Shown here piece by piece: positions 45,401 to 56,550 of a DNA stretch of 64,000 bases. This stretch comes from Hyposmocoma kahamanoa (Eukaryota; Arthropoda; Insecta; Lepidoptera; Cosmopterigidae), in contig NW_020653856.1 in assembly GCF_003589595.1 (NCBI RefSeq), positions 822,600-886,599 of the forward strand, in the 5' to 3' direction. The notes below the pieces were generated by a model, which saw only the letters and a list, made by a program, of their open reading frames with translations, searched no databases and was not told the DNA's origin. Within the stretch, counting starts at the first letter, position 1, and every line of letters starts with the position of its first letter. A program made the translations under genes and the position numbers.

Positions 45401-46049
45401 TGAATATGATGACAAAACTGCGTCCACAAGGTGAAATTTTATAGGGCCTGTTAGAAAAATGTGCTATTGTCAAATTATAACAAAAAATAATTCATAACTT
45501 ATTTATTTTTGAAAACACAGTTTGTACAGACGTTGACATGTATCAGAATGAGTGCATTGCGGTGTAACTTTTTTTTGTAATATCACATGCACGTGGACAA
45601 CAAATGGATTTAATTAAGTCAGTCAGCAAATTAAACGCGGTGATAGTTACAGGGGTCAAGTTATTTCGAGTTCAAGTGGTCTCTGTTGAAATAAATTTCC
45701 TCAATTTTTTACGTCACGTTCGTTAGTGCTATAAAGGACGATCGATATGTGATCAAATGCCACATTCAAAAAATGCACCAATTAGTCTTCTTGCTATTCC
45801 ATTTTATAGATTCAAATCGGAATTGTTTTCAACACGATTTTTTTTATTAATTCTTATATGGACAATAAAACACTTAGATGACGAATGATAATAATGAAAA
45901 TGAAATTACATTACTAAAAGTTAAATATAATAATATCAAGTTCTGTACCAGATTGTAATCCTAGTTGTGGTGACACATCATTGTTAAGAAACAATAAAGA
46001 TCTAACTAAAGTGACAGGGGAACGGCTGAATATCTATGTAAATAGTTGT

Positions 46050-46135
46050 ACAACTCCTTGTGAAAGAGTTCATCCAGGGAAGTACTGCCACCGTACGTGT
46101 TTCTGCCGTCAAGTAGTAATGTAAACATTACTGCT
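46050..46135 (-). repeat. SINE-A, copy 12 (minus), 3' end only
   Basis: 'aactccttgtgaaagagttc', 'ccagggaagtactgccac' and 'tttctgccgtcaagtagtaa' are the inverse of the family 3' end. Confidence 0.7.
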
Positions 46136-46194
46136 TTCCGGTTCGTAAGTCGGGAGCTACGTTCAGACATTGTCGTAGGACACTGTTACTGGCA

Positions 46195-46562
46195 CTAGCC
46201 CGGAGAGCTAGACATCCTCCGATCCCTCAAGCCGCGTAGGAATTTGAGGGAACTGGAGAGACGCCGTTTTTCGGCGTCGAGAAATGAGCGTGGCTTACAG
46301 CTCCGCCACTAATGAGGAGATTTGGTAGTCGACTCAGGGAAGTGAGCGTGCCTACAGCTCCGGTACCTATCTGAAAAATAGGAAGTGTGCTGCACGTGCA
46401 CCCGGGGCGGTTCACCTAAGGCGCTGGCCTTATAGAGAACCGGATGAAGTCCGTGCAAACGGGCTGATCTGGGGTTAGGACCTGGCTTGGATGATCCCTG
46501 TGCGCACAGATTATAGTGCTCTTCAAGCATAACCAAGAGGTTGATAGGAAGGGTCACTATAA
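46195..46562 (-). repeat. Repeat H, copy 2
   Basis: Minus-strand copy of 29435-29645 but longer. An internal partial duplication puts 'gagcgtggcttacagctccg' and 'gagcgtgcctacagctccgg' about 55 bases apart. It is GC-rich relative to the surroundings. The two minus ORFs here (46227, 46309) are repeat-derived. Confidence 0.7.
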
Positions 46563-46579
46563 ACAAAACTTATGTACAA

Positions 46580-46690
46580 AGACTCAGAGCTTTAAATCAC
46601 AAAGATCTGAGGGGCACTACCACGACCGTCTCCCTGAGACAAGTTACTAAGTCCCATGTGCTTGTAATTTCACCAGCACCCTTACCCTTT
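46580..46690 (+). repeat. SINE-A, copy 13
   Basis: 'gactcagagctttaaatcac', 'aaagatctgaggggcactac' and 'tttcaccagcacccttaccc' form the family middle. It underlies the first quarter of the 212-residue ORF at 46541-47179. Confidence 0.72.
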
Positions 46691-46699
46691 TTTTGTCCT

Positions 46700-47130
46700 C
46701 TATATCTAGTGCCACGGAACTCGCGGTGGAACCAATGTCATTACTGTCATACACTGTATGTAAACCGTCGATACGATGAAGATATTATTATTTTAGCGAG
46801 TTTAGCTCATGTATATAAGAAATCACGCCCACAAAGCGCGAGTCGAGAACAAAGAAGCTCCACTAAAACCCTTCATGAAAACAATACTCAAACTGAACCA
46901 TCCGGAATTAAGCATAAATCACACTTTCTCACTAACACTCCTACAAAATTCACCTTAAATGTTTTCACAATACAGCTCAAAGTTAACATGCGTCGAAAGG
47001 TGTACCTTAGACAAATGAATTATTTATTCAGACGAATTAACATATCAAGAGAATGGGTTGTGGATGTGCGAAGAACGACGATGACGGTTACGGTGGCCCA
47101 GGAGTTGACACTGCAAGCGCAATATATTTT
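46700..47130. other. No gene recognised
   Basis: Open on the plus strand as part of the 46541-47179 ORF, with lysine/arginine/threonine-rich residues and no domain. Both ends of that ORF lie in repeats, so the openness is probably chance. Confidence 0.35.
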
Positions 47131-47135
47131 TTTTA

Positions 47136-47350
47136 CGATACCAAGTAAAGAGACAAAAAATACGTGCCCTCGTTGTTAAGAGACACTGCTGTCAATAATG
47201 GTTGCAGTGCCACTCAATTTTAAATCGCAAAGATCTGAGGACCGCTGCTATTGTACCTGTCACCCTGAGACATAAGTTGGCAAGTCCCATGTGCCTATGA
47301 TAATGCTTGGTGGCAGAAATATGTGAAATGACAACACTTCCTTGGACAAA
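47136..47350 (+). repeat. SINE-A, copy 14
   Basis: 'acgataccaagtaaagagac', 'caaagatctgaggaccgctg', 'gagacataagttggcaagtc' and 'gcttggtggcagaaatatgt' follow the family order. Confidence 0.75.
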
Positions 47351-48439
47351 ATCTGTCGTATAGCTGTGAAAGAATTTGATGAGGTCCCGGCAGGACATGA
47401 GGAGGATTCAGGAGCATCAATTAGGGTAATGAAGTTGTTTATGTTGGCCCCGATTTGGGTGTTCTGGATAGCCCCGGATTTAGTACTCTGGTGGTCGTAT
47501 AACAGAGAATCCCTTGCTTGGAACCCAGGTAATTGGTGTTATTGTCAAGTGCATTATATATTACGAGTATCCATTTTAAAAAGTCGTTACTACCTTATGT
47601 TAATTAGAATGAGGTTGATAATAAAATAAGTCGCGTGTATCATTGTTATAAATGGCTAGGTACTCGTGGTTTTCGTACGGTGCGATTGGATTTTATATTT
47701 ATTTGGAGAGTTCGGGATGTTATGATGTCTTAAATTTGTACTCTATGCGCTTGACTCAAGATTCATATTTCAGTGTCAGGATTTATATTCAGGTTTGAAT
47801 TTTAGTCTATATTTGTCTAATTGATGTTTCGTATCATCTGTTTCATGGATTTGTTTCCTTTAAACGATATTTTTAATGTATAAATAGGCGAACGTTTGGT
47901 CATCTGACAAAAACCCGGAAGAGACACGTCTGTGTTTTTCGGTTGGCAGTTGTGAAAATGCCCACCTGACACATACATAGCTCTCCACTACTGTGCACTT
48001 GCCTGCATACCTAAAAATACCAGGTATTAGCAGCAGATCGTTGATGTAATTTTTTTTAAATGTGTTCTAATACGCACTTTCACGTAGTGCCACTAAACTT
48101 TCACTAGAACCAATGTCACCGCTGACATTATGTAAAAGTTCTTAGTCTGCAACTTTGTTGTCTGTTTGTTTTGAACTTCAACAGCTTTCTCTTATACACA
48201 TTGTTTATTTTAACTTGATTAAAAATATTTATTGTATAAGTCCGTTCAATAGTAACTGCATGAATGAATTATAATCATAGGCTTCTACTTCTGTTTTATG
48301 ATAATGAAGATGAAGATGATATGCCAGAGGTATTTTTTTGGTATAGACTGTGAGGAACAAAAAATAAGTTTAAATTACCAGCAGATATTTTCTTTAAAAA
48401 AAAGAATCGGTACAAAAAAAATATTATCTGCCACTTATT

Positions 48440-48710
48440 CGCATTTTTGTCATCATCACCATTTCAGCCTAATGACGTCCACAGCTGAACATGGGCCTCG
48501 GTGGCTAATGGTTAGAACTATTAACTTGATGTAGGGAAGATTTGGGGAAAAAAACTTTTCTAAAGTGGATCTAGCCTGAGTAGAGTTCCAAAGTTTTAGT
48601 GTGATTAGTGGTGCTGCTCGCAACGGGCAAATATGCCTGCAGCCTTTACCAGATCATCGGTCCACCTTATGGGTGGTTTGCTCACGGTCTCTCTATTCGT
48701 ATGTGGCTAT
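48440..48710 (-). pseudogene. RTE-like C-terminal fragment
   Basis: On the minus strand, KPPIRWTDDLVKAAG (near 48690) matches the GRPP.RWTDDLVK.AG block that precedes the RTE C-terminus. A (ATG)n-type tail complement (catcatcacc) sits at 48452. The 78-residue plus ORF at 48298 runs into this sequence. Confidence 0.7.
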
Positions 48711-48799
48711 AACATAGATAGAAAATAAAAAATCTATGTCATATGTGTTAATGTAGGGTATATAGGGTCTATTTTTATACAGTGTTCTTAGATAATTGT

Positions 48800-49440
48800 T
48801 TGTATATGACTGTTTGTTGATTCCGCATAAAAGTGAATGTGTTGAGTCCATCACTTTGGAAAAAATATACGGTAAAAATGACGATATACACCATTGACTT
48901 ACAATTATATGGACGTCGGGTCCGCGCTAAAAAGTGTCTGAACTTATAAGGCGTCAAAATCGTATATAGAGCGTCATTCACGCTTTAGTCTTCGTTTGTT
49001 CGACTGACAGCGAAGCAAGCAAAATTAGACAGTACTGCGATGACATTACAATTTAAATTCAACGTTTTAGCTTTTTCATATTCCTTTACATGTCACGTGT
49101 ACGTTTAAATAGGTTGACTTGGGACATTTTTTTCGTGGTTTTTGTATTAGACCCGTCATCCATTTATTTGTAAGTCAATGATATACACTGATACGGTGTG
49201 AAAACACGATTCCTAAAAATGTCCTCGAAATTTTATTAGAAAACCACCGTATTCAATAGGTACTTCACGTATACCAATGATTTTTTTATATATAAACTGA
49301 ACTAAGTAGAACGCGTATACTGTACTATACACATTTCTGAAATGGCTTTAGTTCCGTTTGTAAAAAAATAAATTCTGAAATAAAGCCAGTGCCCTGCTGC
49401 TCGACCAAAGCAAAATGAGCCGTAGCAGTACGGGAAAAAT
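48800..49440 (+). repeat. Dispersed repeat D, copy 2, split by a 289-bp element
   Basis: 'tgttgattccgcataaaagt' (no M607 here), 'ctttggaaaaaatatacgg', then the 289-bp element, then 'acgattcctaaaaatgtc' and 'ataaactgaactaagtagaa'. It aligns with 35335-36440 and 52480-52735. Confidence 0.8.
48892..49180. mobile_element. 289-bp TIR element with 8-bp target duplication, copy 1
   Basis: Ends cattgacttacaa and ttgtaagtcaatg are perfect 13-bp TIRs. ATATACAC flanks both sides (48884-48891, 49181-49188). Repeat D copy 1 has the site once, as 'gatgtacacgg' at 36204, so the insertion is supported by an empty site. An 8-bp duplication is typical of hAT and P superfamilies. No coding capacity; the 68-residue minus ORF at 48775 overlaps it. 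Confidence 0.88.
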
Positions 49441-49730
49441 TAGAAATTCGAGCTGAGGCAGTACTCCTCCTAAAGTCGCATACCTCTTCGGTCGTGACTC
49501 CCCCGCGAATACAAATTCCGCATGACAACGCTGTACCATCTGTGGCCGTCTTTGGGATAGTGGAGCATATCATGAAGACCCATGTCGAGAGCCGTACAAA
49601 CTTGGTCGGACCATCTTGTGGGACAGCGACCCCTCGGACGTTTACCGTTGACCCACCCAGTGGCCATTAGTTGTTCGAGGTTATGCCCTTCTTTCCTGGC
49701 AATCAATATGACCAAAGAAATCAAGTATCC
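49440..49730 (-). pseudogene. RTE-like C-terminal fragment
   Basis: The minus-strand frame at 49724-49470 reads NGKRPRGRCPTRWSDQVCTA, then a WYSVV-type motif, then SRGSHDRRGM. This corresponds to GKR.RGR.PTRW.DQI..A...W...V......GGHDPQ of RTE-like lepidopteran elements. It inserts next to repeat D copy 2. The two shorter overlapping minus ORFs are shadows. Confidence 0.72.
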
Positions 49731-49904
49731 TATGTAAACATAAGGTGGACAGACTGGTCTGGACGTTAAGTTCCCACAGAATTGAGTCGTAGGTACGCAA
49801 ATTAGTCTAACGGACTCCCAACATTTTCCTCCAGCACCACATCTCGAAGGCGGTCGCGTTCCGCCTTTTTTAGTGTCCTCGTTTCCGCTTCATAATTAAA
49901 AATG

Positions 49905-50117
49905 CAAAGCTGAGATAGTATCGACTCTTAAATAGTATTCCTTTCTTACCGAATAATATGCGGAGTAATGGAAGATGCATATCACTTGTTACTAGAATGC
50001 GAGAGAATAATACGAGCAACAAAGGGTGGTGTTGAGAAGAGACCTGCAGATTATCCAAACCTCCGTAGGTGCTTTGAATTGTGTACTAAGCAACTCCCAC
50101 GCGAAACGGCAAAATGA
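49905..50117 (+). pseudogene. Non-LTR C-terminal zinc-finger-like fragment
   Basis: One plus-strand frame reads CGVMEDAYHLLLECERIIRA and LRRCFELCTKQL, then stops. A C-x4-6-D-x2-HLL-x2-C pattern is the C-terminal finger of R1/LOA-type non-LTR proteins (CG...ET..HLL..C). No reverse transcriptase block remains. The minus ORF at 49870-50058 is its shadow. Confidence 0.6.
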
Positions 50118-50331
50118 ATGTTGATATTTGATGAAGCATCCCCGCCGAAGCATGCAAGCCATGGTTTATGTTAAGACCTTAAGAACTAAAATTAATTCAA
50201 TAATATTAGTAACAACTAAGAGCCAATTAAATATCCTCACAAATAAAAATATAATAAGTAATCTAGATGCACAGTTTACCTAACCTAGTACATAAAACAT
50301 AAAAAAAAAGAAAAGCCACACTCCAAAGACC

Positions 50332-50523
50332 TTTAACAACGATGCAAACGCGCGTTCATGAAACGATTTCATCGCTGCACTTGCGATTTATAGGCGATTG
50401 CATTTGCCTATAAATTCCAAGAGTAGCGATGCAATCGCGCGCTTGCATCGCTGTTTAAATCCCATATTAAGACTGTATCGTTACTGCATTGCTTTTGCAT
50501 CGGGTTTGCATCGCTGCTAACCG
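50332..50523. mobile_element. MITE-like element rich in gcatcgctg units
   Basis: The ends 'aacaacgatgcaaac' and 'gtttgcatcgctgctaac' are imperfect inverted repeats. The inside repeats gcatcgctg/cagcgatgc-type words and a small hairpin 'tttataggcgattgcatttgcctataaa' (centre 50400). No coding capacity. Confidence 0.6.
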
Positions 50524-50529
50524 TGTGTA

Positions 50530-50945
50530 ACTGCTCTAAGCGTAAAAGGAGTGCTCACGCAGTACTCTTATTGCCGAAACATACTCGTATTGAAAAGACT
50601 CAGATCAAAAGTATTACATAAAATATTAAAATGATTGCTAGCACGCCACGTAACCTCGTTTTGCCTGTAGTTAGTTCGGGGTGGGGATAGAAGCAAAACT
50701 GAATTGTTTCTAAGATACTTAGAGGTTAATCTCAGTGATAATTAATTTAAATAAGATATAAAGGTAGGTGATTCCAGATGCCAATAGCTCAATTTCGCTA
50801 AAGATGTGGATTAGGTTGTTTATGATAACGATTGCAAAATAGGTATCTCGTGAACTCATTGCTTGTTCATATTCATTTCACTTTTCATGCTGTAAAAGTG
50901 CGTCACTAGAGCCGTACGTAACGAGGGTGTAATAATCTCAGTACT
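50530..50945. other. No gene recognised
   Basis: AT-rich, no recognised repeat or coding frame. Confidence 0.4.
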
Positions 50946-50949
50946 AAAA

Positions 50950-51095
50950 AACCGACCTCAAAAGTCATTCATCCCATAGTTTGCTACCCTTAGAGGTCGA
51001 ATATTTTTTCCAAGTTTAAATAGGACCACTACTGACGTACCCTCTTCCCAACAAAATAGGAATCATCAAAATCGGTTCAAAAATGAGTTGCAATG
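50950..51095 (-). repeat. P repeat, truncated
   Basis: 'aaccgacctcaaaagtcatt', 'cccttagaggtcgaatattt' and 'aaaatcggttcaaaaatgag' match P. The far inverted end is missing. The left flank 'cagtacta' is shared with the copies at 12261 and 19609. Confidence 0.65.
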
Positions 51096-51109
51096 TAACT
51101 AAAAACGTA

Positions 51110-51930
51110 TAAATACAATTATAAATAAATATAAAACACAAATAGAAACGCATATAAGAGGGAGATATAGAGAGTGAGGTATGCATATTTTAAAATAAAT
51201 ACTAAAATACAGCCTAAACCCACGCTTGAGTAGAGACCCGTGCCCAGCAGTATAGCGTATCAATGGGTTACTGTATACCTGTGTAAAAGAAATTCTGTTG
51301 TATTCCGGTTACAAGAATTTCGATTATAAAAATGCCTTCTCCGAACGATTGTACGCGTACATCTCCCATGTTAATCCAGCTCTAGAAGGCGGCGGTTTGC
51401 GCAAATTGAAATTTGCTGTTGTCACTCCTCCCCGCTAATGCGACAGCTTCATTTTGTACTCGTATATTTATTGCATTGTATGTACTGTTCTGATTTACGG
51501 TGCTTTATATTTGAATTATTAACAGACAGTTTCAATGCTGCTTCAAATAAAAAAAATTGATAGAATAGGTGTTGTCGATATGTATACAATCGATAAAAGC
51601 AAAATGGCAACACCGGTGGCAGTTATGGAAGCGTCATTTGAGTGTTCGGAAAGAGATACGATATAACCGACGAAGCCTGTTCTTTTTCAAAGTATATTCA
51701 TTTAAGGGTATGTATCTTATTATAGTTTACAATTATATACTATTAAAAGTATTCCTATTATAAGTATTATAAGTATTATGTTCATAACAATGGTTAAATA
51801 AAAACATAAAGGTTATCAAAAACCCCGATAGAAGTTTTCCAATTAAATAGCAGAGTTCTTCCGCTAATATTCTACAGCCGGCCATGTTAAAAAAACTAAC
51901 ATAATATTATTCCAGCTCTAAGATTACCAT
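51110..51930. other. No gene recognised
   Basis: It holds a SINE-like tail scrap ('gcccagcagtatagcg' at 51242) and a moderately GC-rich patch at 51330-51440 with no ORF of note. Confidence 0.35.
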
Positions 51931-51940
51931 TCATTTTTTA

Positions 51941-52199
51941 TGATACCAAATGTCGGGATGAACAGATCGTGTCTGATGGTAAGTTCCACGTCTGTCCACA
52001 ACAGTTGCAGTGTCACTCCGAGCTGTAAATCGCAAAGATCGGAGGGGCACTGCCATCACGCCCGTCATCCTGAGACATAAGTAGAAAAGTCCTATGTACC
52101 TGTAATTACACCAGCAAGAATGCTTGGCGACATAAATAGATAAGGTACCTACGCTTCCCTGGACGAGCTCTTTCACAAAGAGCTCTGCTGCTACTAAAT
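51941..52199 (+). repeat. SINE-A, copy 15, near full length
   Basis: It runs from 'tgataccaaatgtcgggatg' through 'ctgatggtaag', 'cgcaaagatcggaggggcac' and 'gagacataag' to 'aaagagctctgctgctac'. It is one of the best references for the family's span. The 90-residue minus ORF is its shadow. Confidence 0.8.
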
Positions 52200-52479
52200 T
52201 CACAACATATTACTAAATATTTAGCACAAAAAATTAGTATTACACAATGTCCACATGACTGCACTTTGCCGAGGCAGAGACGCAGTAAGAAACATCATAA
52301 AGAGTTTAAAACATCCCGAAGTCCGACCATAGTAAAGACAGGTAGCTTATAAATACCTGATTTCGCAAAGAGAAAAGACTGCTTTTTGGTTCCAGTTTTT
52401 AAAAAAAGTAAATCGCAACTTTTATGTATTGTACAAAGAAGACTAGTTTTAGTAATCTAGAGTTGGCCACATTGAAGAG

Positions 52480-52735
52480 TCGATTCAACCTCAAGTGAAA
52501 GTGTTAAAAAAAAATTGAAAAAATTTTTCACCATACAAAAAAAAACACAAACTTACCTCGAAATTTTACTAGAAAACCACAGCGGTTTTCAATGGGTACT
52601 TTACATATACCAATAGTTTTTTTTTATATCAACTCAACTAAATAGAACACGCATTCAAATGGCTTTAATTCATTTGCAAAAAAATAAAACTAAAATAATT
52701 CTGAAATAAAACTAGCGTCCTTTCCTTAGCAATTA
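52480..52735 (+). repeat. Dispersed repeat D, copy 3
   Basis: 'cctcgaaattttactagaaa', 'accaatagtttttttttata' and 'caactaaatagaac' match D copies 1 and 2. The 5' part is lost. Confidence 0.7.
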
Positions 52736-52804
52736 GATCCTTTAAATAGGCTTCGGACCCAGGTTAGTCGGAGTAAGGACAATTTGTTCAGGTGGTTTTC
52801 GGAT

Positions 52805-53175
52805 GGTTTTACCTTGAGTCAAATACAAAGTCAAACAATCGTTTATTCCATAGGTAAAATATATTTACACTTGAAAGACACTGAGAAGAACGAGCAAGAA
52901 ACTCTAGGGATTGCTCTTTTCAAATGAACTATGGAATACAATCATTTTGAATCTTTATCTTCAATTTTGTAATATGACTTTTCAATCAAAATATTTTTAA
53001 TGTAGTTTTTAATCTTAAGAAATGATAATATTCATATATGCTCCGAATCTTATTGCAAAAACGTATACAGTTCCCTATAGAAGAGTCGTTTACCTTGGTT
53101 AAACGAAATCGTAGTACCATGAGTTTGGACCTAGCTCTAAGGTTAATATTAAGCATACCTTCTTTCTTATTGAAA
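52805..53175 (-). pseudogene. Non-LTR 3' end, copy N7
   Basis: 3' UTR blocks 'tttattccataggtaaaata' and 'gaacgagcaagaaactctag' and a minus-strand C-terminal scrap (RFRLTKVNDSS, CIRF-NKI) match N1 and N3. The UTR has an internal deletion. Confidence 0.75.
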
Positions 53176-53846
53176 TTATGTTCTTCTTATTGAATTGTGC
53201 GGTGCGATTCAAAATATGGCCTATCTCACATCGTGCCCTGCGTGACCGAACATGCACGCTTGAGTATTGAATAGCGGCTACTAGTGACGCGGTCGGCGTG
53301 GCCTTTGATCTATAACTCAATACTGCTAATCGCGATTCAAGACAGCGTAGTCGGGTATTTAGTACCTCATGGTACACCAGATGTCGCGACAAGTTGTTTA
53401 TTGTTTTACATTGACAAGCTGCTATTTATTAAAGCTACTCTGATTTCCAGTGATAATTAATAAAGCAACTAGATGGCGTTTATTGCACTTACATATTTGG
53501 AAGCGTTAATGCCTTATATGGGAATCGAACCGATCAAACGTGAAAAAAGAAACATCCTGCTGTATTTTACGATGTCGTACGTAACATAGTAAATTAAATT
53601 AACACTGGTCAATTATACAATTTATTAAAGAAAAAAAACAATTTTACTTTGAAGTGTTTAAATTTAATTTATATTTTGTTGTTAATTATCGGTGGCTTCG
53701 GCTTCGTTTCTTGGTCACCAGAATATCAACGTTCACTAGTTACGCATTCACAAGCCGGCAAATGCTGAATGGAAGCCATTATGGGCCTAAACGTTTAATC
53801 ATTAAGATTTTTCATAACAGCAAGTAAACATTTTTTCATTTTTTTT

Positions 53847-54072
53847 AACCGACTTGAAAAAAGAAGGAGGTTCTTAATTCCACTGTATTTTTTTGTGTGT
53901 ATGATGATTATTTTTGTTGGAAAAAGGAGTATTAGTTCTATTTATATTTGAAGAAAATACTCCACATCTAATGACAGCAAAGTAGGGGATAAATCCTGTT
54001 TCACACAATTTTCGTTAACCGATTCAATAAAGCTGGTAAGTAGATGTAATTCCACGAATTTTTGAGATTGGT
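53847..54072 (+). repeat. P repeat with both inverted ends (226 bp)
   Basis: It starts 'aaccgacttgaaaaaagaag' and ends 'acgaatttttgagattggtt', the inverse of the left end of the copy at 19609. Same length as that copy (226 versus 227 bp). Confidence 0.72.
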
Positions 54073-54253
54073 TTTTTAATAAAAAAAAGTGATAATTATT
54101 AAATCAGCTAGACAAGAAACAATTTGATTGTTTCGAGATGATTTAGTGTTGTAATACAAAAACTATAGTCTTGTGACAGTTTTAGTAGGTTCTTGCCAAC
54201 CAAACAAAGGAACACAAACCGGGATCATCCCTTGAAACGGCCGCTTATTTTCA

Positions 54254-54526
54254 CTAACAAAATTGCACTATAAAAACTTTATACCTTCGGCATTGAAACG
54301 TAGTTCCCTCATCTCGCTTCAATAAACATGTCTGCTTAAAGCGGCAAACAATAAAACAAGCGTAAATAACCGGAGAAAGGCTGGCACGTTTGTTGTACCC
54401 TTGCGGTTGCCACACATCCCCAATGACCCACTGAAAAGTAAAATACGCGCGAAATTGGTCGGAAGCTCCTACCTTGGACAGATACCACGTTAGGTGCGGG
54501 TCGACAATTTCTTTACTATAGTCCAT
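54254..54526 (-). CDS. Unassigned 90-residue ORF
   Basis: The minus-strand frame starts MDYSKEIVDPHLTWYLSK in a reasonable initiation context (gtgacATGG). A GT (caaggtaggag) after this segment and a pyrimidine-rich AG before WVIGDVWQPQGYN would allow a ~42-nt intron, unusually short for an insect. No domain recognised. Chance or a relic are at least as likely as a real gene. Confidence 0.15.
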   Translation of the reverse strand: MDYSKEIVDPHLTWYLSKVGASDQFRAYFTFQWVIGDVWQPQGYNKRASLSPVIYACFIVCRFKQTCLLKRDEGTTFQCRRYKVFIVQFC

Positions 54527-55291
54527 GTCACATAGGATGGGTACTTTGACATTTTAAATTTTTACATTGCATGCATACTATTTTTAAGTAATCTCTCAAT
54601 CAGCTTAGAAAAAGAAATAGTATATTTGTTAATAATATACCAAAAACAAACAATATTTGTTGGAGTTGCAATTTTAAGTAAAAATTACAGTATATTAAGT
54701 AGATAGAAACAGATAAATAGTTATTTGTTAGGGTTAGGTTTGTTGTATTGCAACCTGATTGCAAGCTGGGTACCTACTCAAAAATGGAATACTGAGCGTA
54801 GAGAGGGTTACAGGGCACGAGACGCAAAACAACTTTGTTGCCGAGCGAAGCACACAACTTTTTACCTCACGATACAGAGGAATTTGGTAGATGAAGGAAA
54901 AACAGTTGAACTATAACAAATCAGTGTTAATAAACAAAATTAGTTATCGTTGTCAATTTAATGTCAACAATAATAAGAATAAAATATACCAACGGATTTA
55001 TATTACATAAATAATGTACGACAAATCGCGTAGTTGAATTCAAGTCATTTTTTTAGAAAAAGTTAAGTGCACCACAGTCCATCGTCAAGTTCGAATTTCA
55101 AAAACCTTTTCCAAACTGGCGTGGAAAAAACGCTTTTGCGCGCAGCTTTTTAATGAGAAAGAAAGCCTTTCCGAGCTAGTGAGGAAGTATCTTTCTTCTT
55201 TCTCGCTTAAGACGAGGCGCATGACATTTGATACCATAAAAAAGAAAGGCACCATGTTAGAACATCTAAAATGAATGTGTAGACATTTAAG

Positions 55292-55540
55292 ATCCTTGTG
55301 AAATAGTTTGTCCAGGGAAGTACTGCCACCTTACCTATTTCTGTCTTCAAGGAGTAATGTGGGCTAAATTTTGAAGGGTAAGAAAGCTGGTGAAATCACA
55401 GGCACATGGGACTTGGCTACTTATGTCTCAGGGTAACAGACGCAGTTACAGTGCCCCTCAGATCTCTGCGACTACTATGTACAGGCGTGTCGCGTACCAC
55501 CAAGCTCATGACGAGTTCATCCCGTCGCTAAGTATCTTAA
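55292..55540 (-). repeat. SINE-A, copy 16 (minus)
   Basis: 'tccttgtgaaatagtttgtc', 'gccaccttacctatttctg', 'actatgtacaggcgtgtcgc' and 'gttcatcccgtcgctaagta' are the inverse of the family from 3' to 5' end. Confidence 0.78.
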
Positions 55541-55943
55541 AAAAGTGGAGTTAGAGTAACTTTTTATAGCCTAACCTAATAACCTAAGATACTGTTCTTA
55601 TCTACAAGCTTCCATATTTACAGGTATGAAATGCCAATAATATCTATCTATCTATCGAGATGTTATATACTCATCGAGCAGGTAGTCACAGTTAAATCAA
55701 TATTTCTAAGCAATACCTTCACAACAATGGGGAAATCCTGTATAGACGTGTTACGATAGCAAATCGAAGAAGCAGGTGAATATTCGCCGAAATATGTATT
55801 GGCTCTTCGGCCAATATATCTCCTTATTTGTATGTAACAAGATTCTATTATACAAGCAAGTCCTAATACATGTATGGGTTATGGTAAACTATTGAGGACC
55901 ATTGTGAATGCTCTTTAATATTTGCATAGGAAGGAAGATTTAG

Positions 55944-56550
55944 CCGCTCACGCGATGCGCTCCTCCTACCGCAAAATGGCGGCTATTTGGTTTCGAAAAT
56001 TAGAAAAGCATTCAGTTTAAATACAAGTTTTTATAAATTAAAATTATTATTCTGCATTGCTAAATAAATACCCTCCGTACTACCAACAAAAACATCTCAA
56101 ATAAAATGCAGTAATACACCGCAAATCCTGCACTTAAAAAGCACTAATGACATTTTTTGTGTACTTGGATAAATATGATAATATTCCGTTTCAGTGTTTC
56201 TAACGTTTACCATGAAATTACTCCTTAAAGTATAGTTTATAAACATTTATATTCAGGGTAAACTTAAAAAACGCTACTTACGGTATGTTTTCAATAAATA
56301 AACACCGAAATCACCAGCCCAAACAATAACAGACACGATTGTCGTGACGTATTTTTGAAGTTGTTTATTTTTTTAAATGACAGACACAGGCATTAAAAAC
56401 TTTATGGTTTGCTAGAGTAGTTACCGAAACAGCAATTAATATTAGTTCTTTTACCTGTTATAACTTCGATATCCGATAAATCGGTATAAAATCACCACCG
56501 TCACCTCTAGGTGTGGTATGCGTCTACGGCTGCATGTATCGCGTGAGCGG
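55944..56550. mobile_element. M607 TIR element, copy 4 (607 bp)
   Basis: TIRs ccgctcacgcgat and atcgcgtgagcgg. The flanks are TTAG (55940-55943) and TTAT (56551-56554), one base apart, which may be a mutated duplication. Same orientation as copy 1 and about equally diverged from it. Confidence 0.88.

Noticed and set aside
46541..47179. 212-residue ORF as a gene
   Set aside because: It begins in repeat H, runs through SINE-A copy 13 and ends in SINE-A copy 14; the part between has no domain.
55648..55664. (TATC)n microsatellite
   Set aside because: Only about four units; too short to be informative.
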